From Pristionchus mayeri (taxonomy: Eukaryota; Nematoda; Chromadorea; Rhabditida; Neodiplogasteridae), in the NCBI GenBank assembly GCA_036245805.1, contig BTRK01000002.1, forward strand, positions 8,800,689 through 8,864,688: 64,000 bases of DNA, written 5' to 3'. The translations under genes and the position numbers were made by a program. Of this stretch, positions 56,328-64,000 are shown in pieces (position 1 is the stretch's first letter; the number at the start of each line of letters is the position of its first letter). Below the pieces are notes generated by a model. The model was given only the letters and a program-made list of their open reading frames with translations, was not told the DNA's origin and did no database searches.

Positions 56328-56687
56328 TTATTTCCAAGCACGAACATACAATCGACCAGTTCCTTCTTGTACACAACGTAGACGGGAATTCTTGGTTGGT
56401 CTCATCCAACTGGGGACATTAGTCTTTGTTACGACTGGTGGAACGGAAGAAGCCCTTGATATTCGAGGACATGGAGCATTGGAAACTCGAGTTCTGGTAG
56501 AAGTTGGGATGACCGGTGTAACTTTCTTTGGTGGTCTGAAAGTAATTTTGTCTGCTGGTTTAAAAGTTGGAATATCTTCTGTTCGAACGTCTTCTAGAGA
56601 ATTTGCCTGAGTTGAAGCAATGTTAAAGTCTTCGTTAATTAGTTGATTCTCAATTGGCTGTCGTGGTTCAGAAAACAAATCAATCAA
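56328..56687 (-). CDS. Polinton-associated ORF, unknown
   Basis: A 119-residue open frame directly upstream of the integrase. It is Pro/Thr-rich and likely disordered (FKPADKITFRPPKKVTPVIP), with a basic C-terminal third (WMRPTKNSRLRC, RLYVRAWK). I recognise no domain. Its position among element genes suggests a virion or accessory role, which is inference. Confidence 0.45.
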   Translation of the reverse strand: MIDLFSEPRQPIENQLINEDFNIASTQANSLEDVRTEDIPTFKPADKITFRPPKKVTPVIPTSTRTRVSNAPCPRISRASSVPPVVTKTNVPSWMRPTKNSRLRCVQEGTGRLYVRAWK

Positions 56688-56896
56688 TGGAGGGTGGTAG
56701 GTTCAGAGTGTTCGTCTTTCAGTTCATGTTCATTTCTAAAATTAATGAGTCTAGCTAGTCTGTCTTGATACAGCCTCATTTTATGATGAGAAGAAAGGTC
56801 TTGCCTAAGAGCATCAAGCTTTCTTTCCATTTCGATTGCATTGGCTTTTTTAGAGTAACGACAACAAAAGGTTGAACACGCGAAGCGTACTTCATT

Positions 56897-57429
56897 TCAG
56901 TGACAAGACTGTTTGGACAATTGGTCTAACAACATGATGAGCAAACGTAAGCAACAATTCACGGGCCTTTTTCGATTCCCTACACTTGCCAATTTAACGA
57001 ATAACAGGCAAAAATTTGACAATAGCGTTTCTTTCGGAACGATTAAATGCAATTTTATGAATGTTGAACAGAACTTCCACAAGACAACCAATCTCCGAAT
57101 TTGTAGCGTCTCGAATGGCAAGACGGGTATTTCTAAGAATTTTTAATAGAAAATTGGAATTACGCGCAACACGACTATTCATTACGAATCAACTTTAACT
57201 GAAATGCTTCCGTCGACTGGGCTTTTGTAGACGCTGAGTTGACAGATGGGAAGCTCTTCGGTCTTTGCAGGATGGCCTTTTTCATGATGCTTTCTTGAGA
57301 ATCACGACGAAAATACTTGATTACATGCTTGGCAGTAAAGTTTTGAATGTTGTTCGTCATGTGTTTGGCGACGTCGTCAACGGAGACGGAACAGAGAGAA
57401 CAGAGAGAAGACATGACGCGACCGCTCAC
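56897..57429 (-). pseudogene. Polinton-associated gene in overlapping frames
   Basis: Three partly overlapping minus-strand frames (57,175-57,429; 56,994-57,182; 56,897-57,121) follow one another. They start MSGRVMSSLCSLCS, run through a helical NFLLKILRNTRLAIRDATNS segment and end in a basic NRKRPVNCCLRLL tract. The staggered frames suggest one or two short genes carrying frameshifts. Function unknown. Confidence 0.4.
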
Positions 57430-57450
57430 AATGAATGCGAAATGGGTAAA

Positions 57451-58790
57451 TTAAATGAAAAGTGTTTTTTTTTGCCAGATATTTACGTACATATTAGGTT
57501 GGTGCAAAAGTTTCTGACTATTTATTTTTCCGTTATTTCCGCTGGCATATTTCGATTGTCTGTAATTTCTCCATAGTTTTAGTGAACTCACTAATAGTGG
57601 ACTTTCGTAATATAATTGTATTCGATCTAGTGTTTCCTGAGCAGGCGAAAATAATTTTATATTAGGAAAATGCCGGAAATTCGCGTTTTTCAGTGTTTTT
57701 GATTGAGCTCTACTTTTCGAATATTTGTGACCTACCAAATTTGCCCAATATGTCAGCAGTAGAGCAAGAGTTGCTTGTTCAGTTAAGCATGAAAAATCCG
57801 ATCTTCAGTGCGAGTGAGTAGAAATATACAACCGAAAATGCTGATTTCGACGTCCCAATTGGCTGGATCGCGGTTTCGAAATATCCCGTTCGCTCATTGA
57901 TGAATGAATTAAACTGCAAATGTGCCTGTATACTAAGGTAAGTAGGTAGAATATAATCAACCAGAATAGGAATGTCTTACGCGATCTATACGAATACAGT
58001 GCTAGCAAACACAAACTAGGAAATTTCCAATTAGAATTTTCTGGCACTTGGCTCCAAATTTTAAGCGGGCATTTCGTGTTTATGAATTGGTACAGAGTGT
58101 GGCAATATGACCATGAATTGGGCTTTTTAATAGTCCTTCACTTTTGCCGTTCTCACATTTCTCGTTGGAGTTATGAGTAATTAAAAAGTATGCCGAGATA
58201 CGGACAATGGAGATTTTGACTGTGAATATTGCTATCGTTACCGATCGAATTGGCCCGGCATAGTGTTATTTAAAAAGTATTCACAAGCCCTCTTAAACTG
58301 AGAAAAACCATTAGTCGATTGGCAAAATTAAATCAACGTGGGAGGCCAAAATTCCCAAACATGAAAATAGTCAGAAACTTGCACCAACCTAATATATATC
58401 ATCTCGTTTCACACGATGACATGTTGAGACTACAGAGTCAAAAGATTTCTTTTTGAAGAGCATTTCGTTGATTTCAAAGATACAGTAGGCACCACAAGTG
58501 AAATCGTGCATTGCCTGATGTTTTTGTTTGTTATAGTAACATTTGGTAAACTGTGAGCAAAAGGAAAGGACTGAATCAATGGTTGGACGACCACAAAATG
58601 AGTCGAAAAAATGACATGTACCGTTCTCGACGACAATTGCTAACCAGTGGGTACCGACTTCATGAGATGAATCTGTATTGCCAATTAGACCAAAGTTTCC
58701 TTCTGTATTGCTAGGAAGACAGTATGACGGGAAAACTCCAAGGAAATTTGGAATATGCGATAACAATGCATAAATCTCGTCTGAATTCAT
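57451..58790 (-). pseudogene. Polinton adenovirus-like cysteine protease, split by mariner
   Basis: Maturation protease of the adenovirus/Ulp1 fold. The main part (58,389-58,790, starting MNSDEIYALLSHIPNF) shows the catalytic His in VGTHWLAIVVENG, the Asp/aromatic block CHFFDSFCG and the Cys in DFTCGAYCIFEI. The frame runs into the mariner, whose first bases create a TAG. The last few codons of the original gene lie on the other side, ending near 57,451. Catalytic residues are preserved, so the insertion is the main visible lesion. Confidence 0.82.
57494..58393. mobile_element. Mariner-type element (0.9 kb) inserted in the protease gene
   Basis: Ends TTAGGTTGGTGCAAAAGTTT (left) and the near-complement at the right (gtcagaaacttgcaccaacc, then TAA) are bordered by TA. 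Its start belongs to the AGGTTGGT mariner terminal-repeat group seen at 14.1 kb and 53.2 kb. The interior has no intact transposase. It interrupts the 3' part of the Polinton protease gene. Confidence 0.75.
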
Positions 58791-58821
58791 TAGAATGATT
58801 TATCTATTCATGAATATGCAT

Positions 58822-59169
58822 TTAAGAATACCGTGAATTAGTGGTTAGTGATAGATTTGGACAATGACTTTCAATAAACGTAGACATGTCTATTTTCGGA
58901 ATTCCTTCGTTGATAAAGTGAAGAATTTCAACCAAAGACCCAATAGCAAGAGGACCTTGACGAAGAAATACGATTAGTTCAATTAGACGGGCTAGACCTT
59001 CAGTATCGTCCGGGTGAAATGTCTTGAAAATATCGTTTCTTGAAAATGAAGGGGAAGTCCAGCCATTAATGGAGAAGGCAAACGTAGGAAATGATCCGAG
59101 AATGAAAGTATTTATAGATATGTGTACAGCTTCTGCCGGAGAAAAACATATACTAGAAATGCAAAGCAC
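58822..59169 (-). CDS. Polinton-associated ORF, unknown
   Basis: A 115-residue open frame just upstream of the protease on the same strand. It contains FHPDDTEGLARLIELIVFL and a moderately hydrophobic N-terminal part. It overlaps the next upstream frame by about 58 bp. No domain recognised; possibly continuous with a larger gene by frame change. Confidence 0.4.
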   Translation of the reverse strand: MLCISSICFSPAEAVHISINTFILGSFPTFAFSINGWTSPSFSRNDIFKTFHPDDTEGLARLIELIVFLRQGPLAIGSLVEILHFINEGIPKIDMSTFIESHCPNLSLTTNSRYS

Positions 59170-59414
59170 GTGAATACAATGGTCAGGGTAAAAACTAGTG
59201 GAATATTTCCAGGGTCAAACTTTACGGGCAAATGATTGTGAGAAGAGTAGACAATGCCTCCACGTTTGTAGAAAATGATTTTAGAGTTATTGTCGAAAAG
59301 GTATCCCTGAACATTGCTCAGCAATCTGAGTTGATTGTGCTTTCCTAGATGGGACAATGTACCGTTTTCAAAAAATAAACGATTCCGCGCCATTGATCCA
59401 CATTTCTGACGCAA
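59112..59414 (-). CDS. Polinton-associated membrane protein, C-terminal part
   Basis: A 100-residue frame with a polar segment containing an N-glycosylation-type site (ENGT), followed by one strong membrane helix (IPLVFTLTIVFTCFAFLVYV) and a short RQKLYTYL tail. This looks like the anchor end of a type I envelope-like protein. Nematode Mavericks are known to carry fusogen-like glycoproteins, but no fusion domain is visible here, so that identity is speculation. Confidence 0.4.
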   Translation of the reverse strand: MRQKCGSMARNRLFFENGTLSHLGKHNQLRLLSNVQGYLFDNNSKIIFYKRGGIVYSSHNHLPVKFDPGNIPLVFTLTIVFTCFAFLVYVFLRQKLYTYL

Positions 59415-59580
59415 ACTCTAGGCAACTAGTTAGTACAATGTACGTCAACATGCATGAATAGACATTTCATGATGATTCACCCTTTTATCTTGCCGCTGGA
59501 TCTCTATGCGTTCATTCGTGTCTTATCGTTCCGGTAGATCTATGAATCGTCGTAATTTATGTTGGAATATTTGAAAAGCA

Positions 59581-60054
59581 TTATTCATCGTCCCTGAGAT
59601 GTACTGCGAATGATTCGAGAACGTGTAGACCATTCGAACGATCTACAATTACTGGTAGGGATGGATCGGGTTTCACTCGTGTTCGCAATTCGTAGTCTTT
59701 ATCAACTGTCAAATTTTCCATTTTTGTTTCGCGTTCATTGTTCAGTTTTACATTAAATTTCGCGTAATGATACTGTTTTTCAATTACCTTTGCATCAGAA
59801 AAGTAGGACCTTCCTCCGTCTTTCTCTTCATCCATTTTGAATACCACTTGATCGGCTGTTATGTGACCAAATTTGTACGCAAATCGGAATAGTAGTTTCA
59901 CTAGAAATATAGTATCCCTATCAGTTAGCTTATCGATGGGAAATGAGCAAAGAAGATCTAATATTCTAAATGATCTCATGATGATAAATGTGACATTGTG
60001 ATTGCAGAAATTGTGGACCACTCGATTAAGGAAGAAAGATGAAATTATGACCAT
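59581..60054 (-). CDS. Polinton-associated ORF, unknown
   Basis: A 157-residue open frame. The N-terminal third is hydrophobic and helical (FPIDKLTDRDTIFLVKLLFR), then comes a Lys/Glu-rich middle and an ending ESFAVHLRDDE. No stop or frameshift within it. I do not recognise the family; it is assigned to the element by strand and position. Confidence 0.45.
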   Translation of the reverse strand: MVIISSFFLNRVVHNFCNHNVTFIIMRSFRILDLLCSFPIDKLTDRDTIFLVKLLFRFAYKFGHITADQVVFKMDEEKDGGRSYFSDAKVIEKQYHYAKFNVKLNNERETKMENLTVDKDYELRTRVKPDPSLPVIVDRSNGLHVLESFAVHLRDDE

Positions 60055-60190
60055 CCCTATTTCGGTTTTCCAAACATTCCTTGCTCAACTTGATTCGAGA
60101 TTCAAAGTGATTCCGAGCGTGCAGGCTAAACATCTCCACTCGGGTGCCACAATCGCATACGTTAGGGGGAACCTTATAATGAACTCCTAA

Positions 60191-60523
60191 GGCTGGTTCT
60201 ATATTCGCGCCAATTTCGGATTGTTGAAATTAACAAGTTATTTGTACTGTTCTGATTTTAGTATTTTGTCTATTTTGCGAAAACAGTTTAAAATTTGACG
60301 CATTTTCAATAAATTTTAAGTGCATATATATATATATATGTATATTTATGCCACCATATTTCGATAAAGTCGTTCACGTCTGTCCATTGACACAGAGACA
60401 TCTACTTATTAACATTTCTAGTTATTACAATTTCGCAGACTCCACCCCCAAAATTATAACTCACTCCGATCCAAGATCGTGAGTTATTATTTGTTGCATA
60501 TTGTTCAACGATTTAATTTTTGT
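60191..60523. other. No gene recognised
   Basis: AT-rich, with a short (AT)n run at about 60,328-60,345. It is the transition from the Polinton relic to the S1/P1 locus. Confidence 0.4.
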
Positions 60524-60682
60524 ATGACAGCGAGCGACAAGAAATACGATTTTCGTAAGCTGCGTAGAGCTTTCCTAGTCGATTTCACTCTTGCCCTCAG
60601 TCGGAAAGTCTTTGTGTATGGATTTGTTTTAATACTGCTTGTCGCAAGTTCATTCTGGCGTTTCCTTATTCCTAGTGAATAA
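60524..60682 (+). CDS. Small membrane-anchored protein (S1), unrecognised family
   Basis: A 52-residue single-exon frame: MTASDKKYDFRKL, then RRAFLVDFTLALSRK, then a hydrophobic helix (FVYGFVLILLVASSFWRFLI) and PSE. The AFLVDFTLALS core is nearly identical to AFIVDFTLALC in S2 at 41.6 kb, so they are paralogues, but S1 replaces the polar CSN...DPRG tail by a transmembrane segment. ACAG before CGAGC could alternatively be a splice acceptor, making this the last exon of a longer gene. It lies about 100 bp upstream of P1, mirroring S2/P2. Confidence 0.6.
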   Translation: MTASDKKYDFRKLRRAFLVDFTLALSRKVFVYGFVLILLVASSFWRFLIPSE

Positions 60683-60782
60683 CAATGTACACGCGACGCG
60701 TCAAAAAGGGCGCCAAACGCATTATTTTTTTTTTAAAATGTGTGCAACATATGGTGTAACTATCAACTAATTTCAGTCAACA

Positions 60783-61817
60783 ATGAAGCCAAATAGTTTA
60801 AGGGGCGAGTTTGAAAACATAAGTTTAGACTCGGTAAGGTACGTTTTTTGGAACTTTTATATGAACAATATGATATTTTAAACAGCATTTAATTGAAAAT
60901 ATTTAGGCAAGCACGACAATAATACGTGCATTTTTTTAGTTTTTTTTAGATTGAGCATTAATAATATATCAATTATCGGACAAGTTTAGATATTGTATTT
61001 GACATCGTGGCTATTGAATATTATGTACTGTTTCGTTATGGAGTCATTGTATCTTGAAGACGTGAGTCATAATAATATTCTAAAATGTATTTAAAATATA
61101 TATTTAATAACGGAATTTTGTATTGTAGATCTACCGCCTTTTTTTCTAGATAATGCACAATATCAGTAATTCATCTTCACGTCGTAATATTTTTATAGAG
61201 TAGACGACGTCAGAAACCAATGCCTGACATGGGTAACGACTGGAGAAGACGCAATGTCCGGGTAAGTTTGACCAGAAAAATGCTCTGGGTAATGTAAATT
61301 ACCGATACAACATAGACTGTTTGAAATCCGCAGCCTAACACTTCAATTTTGCTTTTTCCCTTATTCGAATTACGAAATGCACTGAATGTTGAAGCCAAAT
61401 GCCTACTTTCAGTGGCTACGATATGAAATGATAGCTCATCACATGTTCTGCACCCTTTCTTCCGTAATTGGCCAGCATATCCCGCTTCTGATATGTAATA
61501 TCGCCCTGGATGGACTTAACATTTGGAAGAGGATATAACAATGTTTGACTGTTGCATTTTAAAAAAATTGTTTTAGATGTTTCGACAATTTGGATAACGA
61601 CGAAAAAATTACAACTCACATCCAATCTACACTTCACAAATATTTCGTTGTATGGTTCATATTTCCGTATATGATTCTACTTGTATCGGGAATACTAGCC
61701 TCATTAGTGGTTCCGACTATGCTTTTCTATCATATTTTCCCATTTGAGTTTCAAATTATAATAGAAACGATTGAATGTACCATGGCTTCGGTAGCACTAC
61801 ATAAATGGTTGTGTTAG
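60783..61817 (+). CDS. Multi-helix membrane protein (P1), unrecognised family
   Basis: Exons 60783-60833, 60990-61061, 61200-61262, 61413-61531 and 61577-61817 keep one frame of 181 residues. Exon 1 reads MKPNSLRGEFENISLDS. Exon 2 is hydrophobic. Exon 3 has KPMPDMGNDWRRRNVR, nearly identical to P2. Exon 4 starts WLRYEMIAHHMFCTL. The last exon has at least two helices (FVVWFIFPYMILLVSGILAS and VVPTMLFYHIF) and ends HKWLC. The donor after exon 4 is GA (AAGAG|gatata) where P2 has GT. If the 45-bp intron is not removed, the protein stops three codons later. Function unknown. The whole gene is repeated in inverted orientation at 62,955-63,979. Confidence 0.6.
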
Positions 61818-61905
61818 TGAGAATCATTGCATTGCGCGATCCAATATCCCCTACTTTCCATGCAAACAGTAATACAAATTTCTGTGATTATTGCCATTTT
61901 GTTAA

Positions 61906-62876
61906 GAGACCCGCTCCGTAAGAATCGAGTACCCCACGGACACGTTTGCCTAAGCAACGAGATCCACGGGGTCTTTTCTATGGTGGGAGGAGTGTCTTGG
62001 CTCTATGTCTTGAAATTTGTCATAAATTATTGGGTAAGTGAAATTTGTCATAAATTATTGTACAGTCATTGGGTAAGTAGAAAATGGTAATAAAGGGTAA
62101 AATGGTCAAAAAATCATAATTTTTTATTGATACAAAATTGAGTCAAAAGTCAAAATACATTTCACTCGTGGTGCCCAGAAGTTTATAAAAACGTATTTAG
62201 ATCAACATCCGATCGATTCTAAATATTACTTTTTGAACTAAAATTTGACTTTTTGCTGCATATCTAGTCCATTTGGAACCGAATCCGTTAGGTTTTTCAA
62301 TCCCGTTGTACTCTAAGCTAGGTTGCTTCATATACACGTTACAGCGAGTCTCGGGAGATTTTCCTTTTCGGGAAATAATTTTCAAACTTTCCAAGTCCAT
62401 CATCCAAAATATTTTAAAATTAATTTTAGCCAAAGTAATGAGAACTTTGATTAGCTTTTAACAATTTCAGATATTACTTACCTTGATATAATTTCTGGCA
62501 CTAAAATATATCGCAATTTCACTCGTTTCAAAAATTCACTTTTCACAACTTCGAATCTGTCAATATTTGGACAGTATTTTATCGCTCAAGATAAGCCCAA
62601 TCCCACCAGTTCTGCATAGAGATAGTAGAATACCTCGACCTGTTTAAGAAAATCACAATATGGGTTCCACCTGTCATGCCCAAAATTCGCATTGTTTGTT
62701 CAAATCAGTGGCTAATCGAAATGTTGACTTTTTATTATTTTTTCGATTTCACAAAATCGATCACTCAAATCAGATAGTATTAATTTATAAACAATACATT
62801 ATCACTGGATAAGTGATCCTAGCCAAACGTGTCCGCGGGGTACTCGATTCTTACGGAGCGGGTCTCTTAACAAAAT
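61906..62876. mobile_element. TTAA element at the centre of the inverted duplication
   Basis: Terminal repeats GAGACCCGCTCCGTAAGAAT onward (about 46 bp, two or three mismatches) are bordered by TTAA at 61,902-61,905 and 62,877-62,880. The interior (about 870 bp) is unique and AT-rich with no transposase. Because the flanking DNA on each side is the same sequence inverted, the element lies exactly at the symmetry centre. Confidence 0.8.
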
Positions 62877-62954
62877 GGCAATAATCACAGAAATTTGTAT
62901 TACTGTTTGCATGGAAAGTAGGGGATATTGGATCGCGCAATGCAATGATTCTCA

Positions 62955-63979
62955 CTAACACAACCATTTATGTAGTGCTACCGAAGCCATGGTACATTCA
63001 ATCGTTTCTATTATAATTTGAAACTCAAATGGGAAAATATGATAGAAAAGCATAGTCGGAACCACTAATGAGGCTAGTATTCCCGATACAAGTAGAATCA
63101 TATACGGAAATATGAACCATACAACGAAATATTTGTGAAGTGTAGATTGGATGTGAGTTGTAATTTTTTCGTCGTTATCCAAATTGTCGAAACATCTAAA
63201 ACAATTTTTTTTTAAATGCAACAGTCAAACATTGTTATATCCTCTTCCAAATGTTAAGTCCATCCAGGGCGATATTACATATCAGAAGCGGGATATGCTG
63301 GCCAATTACGGAAGAAAGGGTGCAGAACATGTGATGAGCTATCACGCCACTGAAAGTAGGCATTTGGCTTCAACATTCAGTGCATTTCGTAATTCGAATA
63401 AGGGAAAAAGCAAAATTGAAGTGTTAGGCTGCGGATTTCAAACAGTCTATGTTGTATCGGTAATTTACATTACCCAGAGCATTTTTCTGGTCAAACTTAC
63501 CCGGACATTGCGTCTTCTCCAGTCGTTACCCATGTCAGGCATTGGTTTCTGACGTCGTCTACTCTATAAAAATATTACGACGTGAAGATGAATTACTGAT
63601 ATTGTGCATTATCTAGAAAAAAAGGCGGTAGATCTACAATACAAAATTCCGTTATTAAATATATATTTTAAATACATTTTAGAATATTATTATGACTCAC
63701 GTCTTCAAGATACAATGACTCCATAACGAAACAGTACATAATATTCAATAGCCACGATGTCAAATACAATAGCTAAACTTGTCCGATAATTGATATATTA
63801 TTAATGCTCAATCTAAAAAAAACTAAAAAAATGCACGTATTATTGTCGTGCTTGCCTAAATATTTTCAATTAAATGCTGTTTAAAATATCATATTGTTCA
63901 TATAAAAGTTCCAAAAAACGTACCTTACCGAGTCTAAACTTATGTTTTCAAACTCGCCCCTTAAACTATTTGGCTTCAT
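62955..63979 (-). pseudogene. Mirror copy of P1 (P1b), exon 4 deletion
   Basis: Reverse-complement copy of P1: exon 1 at 63929-63979 and the last exon ending at 62,955, encoding the same CFDNLDNDEKITTHIQST and HKWLC sequence. Exon 4 has lost 11 nt just after its first codon (near 63,345), which shifts the frame. It also shares the GA donor of P1. Its upstream region is cut by the window end. Confidence 0.65.
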
Positions 63980-64000
63980 TGTTGACTGAAATTAGTTGAT

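Larger units (their letters stand above)
53278..60190. mobile_element. Polinton/Maverick relic (about 6.9 kb, partial)
   Basis: A block with capsid-like, integrase, protease and membrane-protein genes in the arrangement of virus-like Polinton DNA transposons: the capsid gene on the plus strand, the others on the minus strand. Normal elements are 15-20 kb and carry a protein-primed polymerase B and packaging ATPase; neither is recognisable here. Long terminal inverted repeats were not found, so both limits are approximate. Nearly every gene has frameshifts or stops, and two smaller transposons are nested inside. Confidence 0.75.
60763..64000. repeat. Giant inverted repeat containing P1 and its mirror copy
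   Basis: Sequence from at least 60,763 to 61,901 is repeated as reverse complement from 62,881 to the end of the window, with only scattered differences (for example one base in exon 2 and an 11-nt deletion near 63,345). The arm therefore extends beyond 64,000, and its true left limit could include S1. A 970-bp TTAA element occupies the centre. Confidence 0.9.

Noticed and set aside
63184..63552. 122-codon plus-strand frame at the window end
   Set aside because: Antisense of the P1b mirror copy.

Overview
The window reads as nuclear DNA of a nematode, probably a rhabditine or diplogastrid. The support is indirect: compact multi-exon genes with introns often under 60 bp, a nematode-type troponin I with an acidic tail, a tandem cluster of nematode STR-superfamily 7TM chemoreceptors, nematode-type F-box relics, two tRNA-His genes, and a very high load of mariner, hAT, TTAA-flanked, RTE and Polinton/Maverick sequences. 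I cannot name the species. All gene models were spliced by eye.

Layout. 1-7.3 kb is almost free of genes and is built from large palindromic elements and MITEs. 7.3-10.1 kb (minus) is an apparently intact 11-exon troponin I gene. 12.6-32.5 kb (minus) is a chemoreceptor cluster: two apparently intact genes (12,594-17,070 and 27,025-29,330), one with a nonsense codon in exon 1 plus two transposons in its introns (18,660-22,388), one with frame-breaking lesions (30,993-32,511), and a C-terminal scrap near 23.4 kb. A broken F-box gene (24.2-25.3 kb) and a small-protein gene (26.4 kb, plus) sit between them.

33.3-41 kb holds a tRNA-His, an out-of-order mosaic of ribosomal-protein exons (S18, L3 and S2 fragments) interrupted by an intact DD37D mariner/maT element, and a decayed THAP/Kolobok-like transposase gene. 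41.5-49.7 kb holds a small-protein gene (called S here) followed by a membrane-protein gene (called P). The first intron of P contains a 4.8 kb TTAA-flanked foldback element, which is itself split by an RTE-type LINE. 50.2-53.1 kb holds a second tRNA-His, a 92-aa charged coiled-coil gene, a LINE scrap and a truncated F-box paralogue. 53.2-60.2 kb is a decayed Polinton/Maverick (capsid-like gene, retroviral-type integrase, adenovirus-like protease, membrane protein) without a recognisable polymerase. 60.5-64.0 kb repeats the S+P arrangement, and there P is duplicated head-away around a TTAA element to form a giant inverted repeat that runs off the window end.

The most unusual signals are: (i) a duplicated S+P module that encodes two families I do not recognise; (ii) six or more palindromic elements bounded by TTAA, in the same window as a Kolobok-like transposase relic that would be expected to use TTAA; (iii) the shuffled ribosomal-protein exon mosaic; and (iv) repeated non-canonical GC (and one GA) splice donors.
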